Below are positions 8,044 through 15,759 of a DNA stretch of 64,000 nucleotides, piece after piece. The notes below the pieces were generated by a model that was given only the letters and a program-made list of their open reading frames with translations, was not told the DNA's origin and did not search any database. Source of the DNA: an uncultured Parabacteroides sp. (GTDB taxonomy: Bacteria > Bacteroidota > Bacteroidia > Bacteroidales > Tannerellaceae); NCBI GenBank assembly GCA_900541965.1, contig UQLN01000013.1, positions 1 through 64,000 of the forward strand. Direction: 5' to 3'. The translations under genes and the position numbers were made by a program. Numbering within the stretch: the stretch's first letter is position 1; every line of letters starts with the position of its first letter.

Positions 8044-9363
8044 TTATTTATTTTTAATCAGTAACGCCGTCTTATCCTCATTCCATTCCCCTAAAGTAAC
8101 CAAGTGAGCTTCATTTACCCATAAGGCATTGTACGGTGCTTCCACTTTGATATAATTCTCAGTAAAACCATGCATCAATCCGCCTTTCCTGGTATGTTCG
8201 AACAGCACGTTTGCTTCTTGGCCTATATGAGCTTCATAGAATGCATGGAGCTTTTGGTCTGAAATATCCAACAATTGCTGGCTACGTGCATGTTTTGTTT
8301 TCGGGTCGACAATATAGTCTATTTTTAGAGCCTGCGTGCCTGGACGTTCGGAATAACTGAATACATGTAGCTGGCTGATATCCAAACTATCGATAAAAGC
8401 CCGTGCTTCTTCAAACAATTCATCTGTTTCTCCGCGTGTACCTACTATCACATCTACGCCGATGAAAGCATGTGGCATGATTTCTTTTATCTTTTCGATT
8501 TTATGGCGGAACAGAGCCGTATCGTACCTGCGGCGCATCAACTTTAATACTGCATCACTGCCACTTTGCAGCGGTATATGGAAATGCGGGGCGAAGCGTT
8601 TGCTGGATGCCACAAAATCAATTGCTTCATCAGTAATCAGATTCGGTTCGATAGAGGAAATACGGTAACGGAGAATCCCGTCCACTTCATCAAGGGCGTG
8701 GATAAGGTCGATAAACGTTTCCCCTGTGCTTTTGCCAAAATCCCCGATGTTTACACCTGTTAGAACAATTTCCTTCCCACCTTTGTTTGCAACTTCCTGT
8801 GCTTGTTTTACCATACTCTCTATTGTCCCGTTGCGGCTTCGTCCGCGGGCGAACGGGATGGTACAATAGGAACAGAAGTAATCGCAACCGTCCTGCACTT
8901 TCAGGAAGTGGCGGGTCCGGTCGTCAGCTGAACAAGAAGGGGAAAATGTCCGTATATCTTTTGTCTGGGAGGCGATAATAGCCCCTCCGGCTTCTTTTTT
9001 CTTCAGGTCGTCCAGATACATTAATATATCCAGTTTCTGCTCGGCGCCGAGTACAAGGTCCACACCCTCTATATGTGAGACTTCTTCCGGTTTTAGTTGG
9101 GCGTAACAACCGGTCACTACGATAAATGCGTCCGGATGTTGTTTGCTGATACGGCGGATGGCCTGCCGGCATTTCTTATCAGCCAGTTCGGTAACGGAAC
9201 AGGTGTTGACAACGCATATATCAGCTTTTTCTCCCGGGCGGGCTTTACGAACCCCTTGTCCGGCAAGCGTTTTTCCGATAGCCGAAGTTTCGGCGAAATT
9301 AAGTTTACACCCCAGCGTGTAATAAGCGGCTATTTTATTTTCGAAAACAGTTTTGTCAATCAT
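8044..9363 (-). CDS. mtaB: tRNA t6A37 methylthiotransferase
   Basis: MtaB is a radical-SAM enzyme that converts t6A at position 37 of ANN-decoding tRNAs to ms2t6A. The 439-aa product has the N-terminal UPF0004 domain with cluster ligands Cys19, Cys55 and Cys86. The radical-SAM CxxxCxxC is in CDYFCSYC (Cys160, 164, 167), followed by ARGRSRN, and a TRAM-like C-terminus. Length and motifs separate it from MiaB (extra N-terminus) and RimO. It is the first gene of a run with the lipid A acyltransferase and GT2, transcribed from the element at 9382-9389. Confidence 0.94.
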   Translation of the reverse strand: MIDKTVFENKIAAYYTLGCKLNFAETSAIGKTLAGQGVRKARPGEKADICVVNTCSVTELADKKCRQAIRRISKQHPDAFIVVTGCYAQLKPEEVSHIEGVDLVLGAEQKLDILMYLDDLKKKEAGGAIIASQTKDIRTFSPSCSADDRTRHFLKVQDGCDYFCSYCTIPFARGRSRNGTIESMVKQAQEVANKGGKEIVLTGVNIGDFGKSTGETFIDLIHALDEVDGILRYRISSIEPNLITDEAIDFVASSKRFAPHFHIPLQSGSDAVLKLMRRRYDTALFRHKIEKIKEIMPHAFIGVDVIVGTRGETDELFEEARAFIDSLDISQLHVFSYSERPGTQALKIDYIVDPKTKHARSQQLLDISDQKLHAFYEAHIGQEANVLFEHTRKGGLMHGFTENYIKVEAPYNALWVNEAHLVTLGEWNEDKTALLIKNK

Positions 9364-9381
9364 TGTCTTTTATTTATCGCA

Positions 9382-9389
9382 CAAATTTA
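9382..9389 (-). promoter_or_regulatory. -7 promoter element of the mtaB operon
   Basis: The minus strand reads TAAATTTG (TAnnTTTG), 19 nt before the mtaB ATG. Confidence 0.6.
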
Positions 9390-9423
9390 GCGAAAATATT
9401 CGGATAAAGACAGTTCTGCCTTC

Positions 9424-10506
9424 TTATCGCTCGGCCAGGATGATAACCGGATTCTCATCATTTTCCTGTACTTCATATCCTATCAGATAGCGGCTGTCTT
9501 CCGAAATAAATTGGGGAATAAATGTATTCCCTTCTTTAAATTCGAAATAATGTTCAGGGTAAGGCAATTTAAAGCTCTCTGTTTTGCCATTTTTCTCGTC
9601 ATAACAAACCAGATAAGATTTATCATTCAGATTGGCTGTAAGGTATAATGTACCGTTAGCGGCACCAATTACGTTGATTAGGGCTGCGTTCTTTTCTTTA
9701 TATAAACTGTTTCGCGGGTCTTCCAGCTTGTAGCGCCCCCCTTCTTCCAATTTGTATTTTCCTGCATCTATTGCCCAACGGGGAATAAGTGTGTTTTCTT
9801 TTGTAAGCCGGAAAATTGTATCATTGAACATCTCCTTTACAAAGTAGCCGGATGGGGTAAAGAACGTTTTGCATTCGTTATAAAATACCATAGTGATATC
9901 TCCCGGTTCAAAACTTTTAGTATATGGAATGGAATCTAATACGGTTGAGTCGCGGAACAGATACATCCGTATCGGTTCCTGCCCGGATATATTCTGTACA
10001 TACCCTATGTTTCGTCCGTCAGGCAATGGAAGTATTTCTCTGATATTTATAGGGGGGATATGAGTGGTCCGTATCCATTTGCCATCCCAGCCATATGTTT
10101 TGATCCATTTGTTATTATCATTGACATGGACGCCTTCCCGGTTCACACTCGGATTTCCGGAAGACTGATATTCTTCCGGACCTTCTCCTTTACTCCCTAT
10201 CATCCTGATAAATTTTCCTTCGGGATTGAACAGGAATATCTTCCCGTTGTTGTAGACAACCAATTTATCCTGAAAGTAAATGATTTGGGAAATAAAGCCG
10301 GTCAATAATACAGAGTCTGTTGTTTCCAGAGGAATGAAGCGGACATCTTTTGCCCATTCGTTTAATAGTATCTCGGCCGGTTCATTGTTGAAAACCGTGG
10401 TTATGTCGATTGTATTGCAGGCTGTGACATCCATCTCTTGCTTGGGAGAAAACTGACAGCTTGCCAAGGCTCCACATAATAGTAATATCCATTTATTCAT
10501 TCTCAT
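9424..10506 (-). CDS. 6-bladed beta-propeller lipoprotein
   Basis: The 360-aa protein begins MRMNKWILLLCGALASC, a short lipoprotein signal with Cys near residue 17. The body has the repeated beta-rich pattern of the Bacteroidales 6-bladed beta-propeller lipoproteins: NEWAKDVRFIPLETTDSVLL, then KIFLFNPEGKFIRMIGSKG and GEGPEEYQ. These proteins are common at the cell surface of gut Bacteroidales, but their ligands are mostly unknown. It stands alone, convergent with nothing and divergent from the acyl-CoA ligase. No enzymatic residues can be assigned. Confidence 0.85.
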   Translation of the reverse strand: MRMNKWILLLCGALASCQFSPKQEMDVTACNTIDITTVFNNEPAEILLNEWAKDVRFIPLETTDSVLLTGFISQIIYFQDKLVVYNNGKIFLFNPEGKFIRMIGSKGEGPEEYQSSGNPSVNREGVHVNDNNKWIKTYGWDGKWIRTTHIPPINIREILPLPDGRNIGYVQNISGQEPIRMYLFRDSTVLDSIPYTKSFEPGDITMVFYNECKTFFTPSGYFVKEMFNDTIFRLTKENTLIPRWAIDAGKYKLEEGGRYKLEDPRNSLYKEKNAALINVIGAANGTLYLTANLNDKSYLVCYDEKNGKTESFKLPYPEHYFEFKEGNTFIPQFISEDSRYLIGYEVQENDENPVIILAER

Positions 10507-10715
10507 ATAGTTTAGATAAGCGAAAGATATGTATAAATTACGATAACCTCACATCCTACGGATATATTTCTGTCTCGGAGGATGGGTAGCCCGCTTGACT
10601 TTGAACGATTGTTCTTTGGCAAGTGGCTGCTTGATGAATGGTAAGAAACCGGCTGAGAAGACGGGAGGAACAGGTTAAACTCCGCTTACCTGTTGTGTAT
10701 TTGTCAGATAGTCTG

Positions 10716-10723
10716 TATTTTTG
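10716..10723 (+). promoter_or_regulatory. -7 promoter element deciding the acyl-CoA ligase start
   Basis: TATTTTTG matches TAnnTTTG, with a TTG about 20 nt upstream as a possible -33 element. Transcription would start near 10730, which excludes the longer in-frame ATG at 10638. Confidence 0.6.
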
Positions 10724-10739
10724 CACACTTAACAAGACA

Positions 10740-12413
10740 ATGTGCTATATGATACAAGAGAATTTTATCAAAATCTATGAGGAGAGTTTCAAGAAGAATT
10801 GGGGCCTTCCTGCACTTACCGATTATAGTAAAGGAAACAGCTTCACTTTCGGAGATGTAGCTACCGAAATAGCCCGTATCCATATACTGTTTAAAGAGTG
10901 CCAGATACGGCGTGGAGATAAGATTGCCTTAATTGGTAAAGATAGTGCGCATTGGTGCATTGTTTATATGGCTGCTGTCACTTACGGAGCGATTATTGTG
11001 CCCATCCTGCAGGATTTCAGCCCGAATGATGTACATCATATAATCAATCATTCGGAATCTGTCTTTCTGTTTGTCAGCGACCGTATCTGGGATTCGCTGG
11101 AAGAAGATATGATAGAGGAGGTTCGCGGGGTATTCTCGTTAAATGATTTCCGTTGCTTGCATCAGCGCGATGGCGAAAGCATCCAGAAACTAATGAAAGC
11201 ATTGGATGAGAAGATGATTGAGAAATATCCGAATGGCTTCTCTAAGAATGATATTAAATATGCGGAGCTGGATAACGACAAAGTTGTTTTGTTGAATTAT
11301 ACATCAGGAACAACAGGCTTTAGTAAAGGAGTGATGCTGACAGGGAATAACCTTGCCGGTAATGTAACATATGCCAAGACACTGGATTTATTATTCCAGG
11401 GAGATAAAGAATTATGTTTCCTACCGTTGGCTCATGCGTATAGTTGCGCTTTCAACTTCCTGGTACCTATGGCTGTAGGGGCTCATGTGTATTTATTGGG
11501 TAAAGTGCCGTCTCCTAAAATCCTGTTGAAGGCATTTGAGGAAGTGAAGCCGAATTTGATTCTGACCGTTCCTTTGATTTTGGAGAAGATATATAAGAAG
11601 ATGATTCTTCCGCAGCTTAGCAAGACATCTATGAAACTTGCCTTGAATATTCCTTTGTTGGATTCCCGTATCTATGCCCAGGTGCGCAAACATCTGGTAA
11701 ATGCAATGGGGGGAGCTTTCCGGGAAGTAATTGTAGGAGGGGCTGCAATGAACCAGGAAGTTGCGGATTTCTTATATAAGATTAAATTTCCGTTTACAAT
11801 CGGTTATGGAATGACCGAATGTGGCCCGTTGATCAGTTATGATAATAATGCGGAATATGTCCCGACCTCTTGCGGCCAGGTACTGAAAGGTATTATGCAG
11901 GTACGTATCGATTCCGATGACCCGTATAATACGGTGGGAGAAATCCAGGTTAAGGGTGAAAACGTGATGAAGGGATATTATAAGAACCAGGAAGCGACAA
12001 GTAATGTCTTTACGGAAGATGGCTGGTTGCGTACCGGCGATTTGGGAACAATCGACGCAAACAACCGCATTTATATTCGTGGACGTAGCAAAACGATGAT
12101 TCTTGGCCCGAGCGGACAGAATATTTATCCGGAAGAAATCGAATCAAAACTGAACAACCTTCCTTTTGTAATGGAAAGTATCATTATCGAAAGAGGCGGA
12201 AAGTTGGTAGGATTGGTGTATCCGGACTATGATACAGTGGATGGAACAGGTATCTCCCATACCGACCTTCCGGTTATTATGGAACAGAACCGTATTGAAT
12301 TGAACAAACTATTGGCTCCTTACGAGTCTGTCTCCGAACTCCAGTTGTATCCTACCGAGTTTGAGAAAACTCCCAAGAAGAGTATCAAGAGATATTTGTA
12401 CGCAAATTATTGA
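10740..12413 (+). CDS. long-chain-fatty-acid-CoA ligase (AMP-forming)
   Basis: The enzyme activates fatty acids to acyl-CoA through an acyl-adenylate. The P-loop-like A3 motif LNYTSGTTGFSKGVMLT, the A5 region GYGMTECGPLIS and the A8 hinge GWLRTGDLG are all present, with a C-terminal lysine in KTPKKSIKRYL. From the ATG at 10740 the product is 557 aa; a second ATG at 10749 (MIQENFIK) is equally possible. A longer frame reaches an ATG at 10638, but the promoter lies inside that extension. It is a single-gene unit on the plus strand. Confidence 0.9.
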   Translation: MCYMIQENFIKIYEESFKKNWGLPALTDYSKGNSFTFGDVATEIARIHILFKECQIRRGDKIALIGKDSAHWCIVYMAAVTYGAIIVPILQDFSPNDVHHIINHSESVFLFVSDRIWDSLEEDMIEEVRGVFSLNDFRCLHQRDGESIQKLMKALDEKMIEKYPNGFSKNDIKYAELDNDKVVLLNYTSGTTGFSKGVMLTGNNLAGNVTYAKTLDLLFQGDKELCFLPLAHAYSCAFNFLVPMAVGAHVYLLGKVPSPKILLKAFEEVKPNLILTVPLILEKIYKKMILPQLSKTSMKLALNIPLLDSRIYAQVRKHLVNAMGGAFREVIVGGAAMNQEVADFLYKIKFPFTIGYGMTECGPLISYDNNAEYVPTSCGQVLKGIMQVRIDSDDPYNTVGEIQVKGENVMKGYYKNQEATSNVFTEDGWLRTGDLGTIDANNRIYIRGRSKTMILGPSGQNIYPEEIESKLNNLPFVMESIIIERGGKLVGLVYPDYDTVDGTGISHTDLPVIMEQNRIELNKLLAPYESVSELQLYPTEFEKTPKKSIKRYLYANY

Positions 12414-12482
12414 TATTTGAGATTTTGTTGATAATCAGCAGCTTGTATTTGGCTTTAAAAAAAGTTCAAAAAAAAATACTTT

Positions 12483-12496
12483 ATGTTGTACAACAT
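12483..12496. promoter_or_regulatory. perfect 14-bp palindrome over the -33 region, possible operator
   Basis: ATGTTGTACAACAT is a perfect palindrome ending 14 nt before the -7 element at 12511. Its place would let a dimeric regulator block or recruit RNA polymerase. Confidence 0.4.
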
Positions 12497-12510
12497 GTAT
12501 AATTAATACA

Positions 12511-12518
12511 TACATTTG
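12511..12518 (+). promoter_or_regulatory. -7 promoter element of the Ala/Glu-rich lipoprotein gene
   Basis: TACATTTG matches TAnnTTTG, with a TTG about 22 nt upstream. The 5' leader would be about 45 nt. Confidence 0.65.
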
Positions 12519-12568
12519 CATCGTTTTACAACACGAAGATATTATAGACCGTTTAAATTAAGAACAAA

Positions 12569-12793
12569 ATGAAAAAGTTAGTTGCATTTGCTGCTGTTAT
12601 CGCAGCTGTTTCATTCGCATCTTGTGGTAACAAATCCGCAGAATCTACAGAAGAAGTAGCAGAAACTGCTACAGTTGAAGAAGTAGTTCCTGCTGTTGAA
12701 GAAACAGCTGTTGAAGAAGTTGCTCCTGCTGAAGCTGATTCTACAGCTACAGCTACTGAAGCTCCGGCAACTGAAGCTGCTCCTGCTGAATAA
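12569..12793 (+). CDS. small Ala/Glu-rich lipoprotein
   Basis: The 74-aa product starts MKKLVAFAAVIAAVSFASC, a clean lipoprotein signal with the lipidated Cys at residue 19. The mature part is almost only Ala, Glu, Val, Thr and Pro (EEVAETATVEEVVPAVEE, EAPATEAAPAE), strongly acidic and probably disordered. It has its own promoter, a palindrome overlapping that promoter and an intrinsic terminator 25 nt after the stop, so it is a self-contained unit and probably well expressed. No function is assignable; it could be a surface spacer or a periplasmic acidic tether. Confidence 0.85.
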   Translation: MKKLVAFAAVIAAVSFASCGNKSAESTEEVAETATVEEVVPAVEETAVEEVAPAEADSTATATEAPATEAAPAE

Positions 12794-12817
12794 TATTCAG
12801 TAAACAGTGAAGAGGAC

Positions 12818-12850
12818 AGTCTGTATGCGCATAACATACAGACTTTTTTT
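12818..12850 (+). terminator. intrinsic terminator after the small lipoprotein gene
   Basis: A perfect 10-bp stem, AGTCTGTATG / CATACAGACT, with a 7-nt loop is followed by seven or more T residues. Confidence 0.9.
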
Positions 12851-12882
12851 GTTTATAAACCGATATACAATACTTATAATTT

Positions 12883-14982
12883 ATGAGACATATTACCCTA
12901 ATCCTTCCGGTGCTTGCTTTATTCTGCCTGCCCTCTTTTTCACAGACTCCGGTCGACAGGACCTTCTCTTTGGATACGATTCAAATCCAGGGGAAACGTT
13001 TTGGCGGATTGAGCGGGGGAGAAGTAAAGCGGATGCAGGTGGATGAAAACCTGAGCAGCATAACCGTAACAACAGCGGATGCTTTCCGTTTGCTGCCTTC
13101 TGTAATAACAGATATAGAGGGAGGTATTACTTACCGTGGATCGAATCATCCCGGTTTATTGATAAATGGAGTTCCTTACGGATTGATGGAGGAGAATAGC
13201 GGGGATATGCTGATTCAACTTCCGGCTTCGTTCTTTAACCGCTTGTCTATGACATCGATGCCTTCCATAGAATTGATTCCGGACGGGGATGCCGGGTTGC
13301 TTAATTTGTCCTCTGCTTTATACCGTAAAAGCGATTCTCCGTTACAACTTAATGTAGGTGCAGGACTTCAGGAGCGCTATAATGCGGGCGCAGTAGTGAA
13401 TTTGCATCCCGGGAAATTCCATATTGTCGGAAAATATAATTATCGTCGTGAGTTCCGTAAACGTACGTTCAGTAAAACAACTACCAATAAATCGGGAACA
13501 ACCGTGATGAATAATAATGCAACAGCAAGGCCGGATGTGCATTTGGCTGATTTGAATGTCGGTTATGAACTGAGTGCCAATGACCTGATTTCCGTATACG
13601 GGCTGTATTATTTGATGGATTATAGCCGTTACGGTAAAATAAATAATGGAAAGCAGGCAAGCGATGGCTCCGTCCAACCGGTAATGTTCCGCCACCGTTA
13701 TAATGACCAACGGCAGGAAGCCTATGCTGCCGAAGCCCGTTGGAATCATACTTTCAGTAATCCGCAGGACCAGTTGAGTGTTGTATTCAACTATAATAAT
13801 TTCGGTTATGATGAGGGGAATGACTACCAGAATGAAAAGCCCGAAACCGGAGCTATTATAGCAGAAGACAACTATGCTATCCATCAGAATAAGAATACCT
13901 ACTATGTATCCGGAGCATTCCGTAAGATGTTTGATAAGGACTGGTCGTTTAACGCAGGTTATATAGGTACTTTTAAAGATGAGAAATACAATGCCGGAGG
14001 CAATAAGAAAACAGGTGGCGTATGGGGACCGGATATACAGAAAGAAAATATATACCAATTCTACCGTCGTACAAATCTTCTGTATGCTTCCGTTGTGAAG
14101 AAATGGAATCCTTTTACGGCAGAGGTAGGTGTCCAGGGTGAATTGAACTGGCAGAATATAAAAACAACTTTGAATGAAAATACCGGAGATAAAGTACCGT
14201 ATGATGAAACGACCTCCCGCTTCCGTGTTTATCCGAGAGCGAAGTTTGCCTATCATATGGAGAAAGGCGGAGAATTTTCGTTGAGCTATATCCAACGTGC
14301 GATTCGTCCTTATGGAGCAGACCTGAACCCGTTTGTCGACCAAAGTGATGCTACTCATATCCGTCAGGGTAACCCTGATTTGAAAGATGAAATGATTCAT
14401 TCTCTGGAGTTGGCCTATCTGTTTACAAACCGGACATTCAGTTTGAGCCCGAGCTTGTATTATCGTAATAAATCGAACCGTATTATGGATGTACTGCGGG
14501 AAGATGCAAAAGGCGTTGAAATCTGGCAGAAACAAAATATCGGCCATAGCCAGGCCTTTGGATTTGAACTGTCGGGTACGTGGCGTCCGGTACGTTTGTT
14601 GGCAATCGGCTTTGCCGGAAATGTGTATCGTGATGAGATTGACGGACGTTCGATCGGGTATGATGAAAAGAAATCGATGGTTTGTGCGGATGTCAAGGGG
14701 AGCGTAAATATAACCATCACTCCGACAACGGAATTGCAAATCGATGGTTTCTATGTATCCGACCAGCTTACCCCGCAAGGAAAGATTAAACATCGTTCCA
14801 GCGTGAATGCGGGTCTGTCTCAATACTTCTTCCAACGGAAACTTCGTGCCAATGTAAGTATTAACAATATCTTCAATACATTGGAAGAAACAACGATTGT
14901 CGATACCGAAGCGTTGAAGATGACACAGGTTCGCAACCGGGATGCACAAGTAACCTGGTTGACGCTGACTTATAATTTGTAG
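12883..14982 (+). CDS. TonB-dependent receptor-like outer-membrane protein
   Basis: The 699-aa protein has a signal peptide ending near FCLPSFSQ, a plug-like region (RLLPSVITDIEGGITYRGSN, LLINGVPYGLMEE) and a long beta-barrel ending in aromatic-rich strands (VTWLTLTYNL). It lacks an N-terminal carboxypeptidase-regulatory-like domain and has no SusD neighbour, so it is not a canonical SusC. It resembles the outer-membrane beta-barrel/TonB receptor family used for metal or small-ligand uptake, but the ligand is not readable. No promoter consensus is seen in the 33 nt after the preceding terminator, so partial read-through is possible. Confidence 0.82.
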   Translation: MRHITLILPVLALFCLPSFSQTPVDRTFSLDTIQIQGKRFGGLSGGEVKRMQVDENLSSITVTTADAFRLLPSVITDIEGGITYRGSNHPGLLINGVPYGLMEENSGDMLIQLPASFFNRLSMTSMPSIELIPDGDAGLLNLSSALYRKSDSPLQLNVGAGLQERYNAGAVVNLHPGKFHIVGKYNYRREFRKRTFSKTTTNKSGTTVMNNNATARPDVHLADLNVGYELSANDLISVYGLYYLMDYSRYGKINNGKQASDGSVQPVMFRHRYNDQRQEAYAAEARWNHTFSNPQDQLSVVFNYNNFGYDEGNDYQNEKPETGAIIAEDNYAIHQNKNTYYVSGAFRKMFDKDWSFNAGYIGTFKDEKYNAGGNKKTGGVWGPDIQKENIYQFYRRTNLLYASVVKKWNPFTAEVGVQGELNWQNIKTTLNENTGDKVPYDETTSRFRVYPRAKFAYHMEKGGEFSLSYIQRAIRPYGADLNPFVDQSDATHIRQGNPDLKDEMIHSLELAYLFTNRTFSLSPSLYYRNKSNRIMDVLREDAKGVEIWQKQNIGHSQAFGFELSGTWRPVRLLAIGFAGNVYRDEIDGRSIGYDEKKSMVCADVKGSVNITITPTTELQIDGFYVSDQLTPQGKIKHRSSVNAGLSQYFFQRKLRANVSINNIFNTLEETTIVDTEALKMTQVRNRDAQVTWLTLTYNL

Positions 14983-15196
14983 GAGAGTTGTCCGGGCTGG
15001 ATATTGAGAATACGGACATTTTATCAAAATGACAGAATGACAAAACAACCCGTCTCTGCTTTGTTTGTATGGGCCTCCCTTCGGGATAGATTGGAAATAC
15101 GCTGTTCTCGCAGAGTTGGGATTTGCCTGTTTGTTACTGAAAATGACGCGGTTCTTGCGAATTGATATGATGCGGGAATTTTTATTAGACGTGGAT

Positions 15197-15257
15197 GACG
15201 CAGATAAACCCGGATTAAGAGACGTAAAATATGTATTAATCCGCGTTTATCTGCGTC
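15197..15257. repeat. inverted repeat, 22-nt arms with a GACGCAGATAAA core
   Basis: The left arm at 15197-15218 starts GACGCAGATAAAC. The right arm at 15236-15257 is its reverse complement with one mismatch, separated by 17 nt. Pairing extends outward: ATTAGACG at 15184-15191 matches the flank of the right arm (CGTCTAAT), apart from a 9-nt insertion (TGGATGACG) in the left arm. Confidence 0.85.
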
Positions 15258-15370
15258 TAATCATATTGTCTTGTTTTCAAGGAAATAATAATCTATTTGA
15301 TATCTGTGTATGGCCTGGTTTTTGAACCATTTTAGAGTTGTAGTCCTGCTCAATAACATCTAAAAACGAA

Positions 15371-15446
15371 ACACCTATGTTTTGACTTTAAAACATATAT
15401 GCTTTGATTTCAAAACACCTATGTTTTAAAGTCAAAACATAGGTGT
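15371..15446. repeat. perfect 27-nt inverted repeat with a partial third copy in the loop
   Basis: The left arm, 15371-15397, begins ACACCTATGTTTTGAC; the right arm, 15420-15446, is its exact reverse complement ending in AAAACATAGGTGT. The 22-nt centre holds a third, degenerate copy (GCTTTGATTTCAAAACACC). Each arm is itself partly palindromic (GTTTTnnnnnnAAAAC). Confidence 0.9.
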
Positions 15447-15695
15447 TTTGCTGCGCGGATTATTGCTTTTTTATGCGCGGATAGTTGGAATTAGTCCCGC
15501 AACTAATTGAAAATACCCTCCGGGTAAATGTGAAAAGGTACCGGATAGTGTAGAATTTCTTCCAATTTATCCTGAAAAAGAGCCGGTTTCTTCCTGAAAC
15601 AGACCATGTGTATAGATGGTCGGTTAGTAAAAAGGGGGAGATTTGATAAATATGTCACTTAAAGCCCTGAAATGATAACTTTGTGAAAAAGAAAG

Positions 15696-15736
15696 AAGGT
15701 GTACCAAAAGCCCGTCAGGACATTTTGGTACACCTT
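15696..15736 (-). terminator. terminator of the oxidoreductase/DoxX operon
   Basis: A perfect 14-bp stem (AAGGTGTACCAAAA and its complement at 15723-15736) with a 13-nt loop lies 23 nt after the oxidoreductase stop. On the minus strand it is followed by a pyrimidine-rich CTTTCTTTTTC tail. Confidence 0.85.
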
Positions 15737-15759
15737 TCTGTTTATTCTGAAAAGGAAGT

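Larger units (their letters stand above)
14983..15759. other. 777-bp gene-free spacer
   Basis: No convincing gene is seen on either strand; a plus-strand frame at 15065-15325 runs through a large inverted repeat and looks like chance. The spacer contains two separate inverted repeats (15187-15265 and 15371-15446) and, at its right end, the terminator of the oxidoreductase operon. The rest shows nothing I can interpret. Confidence 0.7.

Noticed and set aside
13342..15048. 568-codon minus-strand frame opposite the TonB-type receptor gene
   Set aside because: It lies wholly antisense to a well-supported barrel protein, has no signal peptide or recognisable motif, and is explained by the codon bias of the plus-strand gene.
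15065..15325. 86-codon plus-strand ORF in the large spacer
   Set aside because: It crosses a 22-nt inverted repeat and has no recognisable product, promoter or partner.
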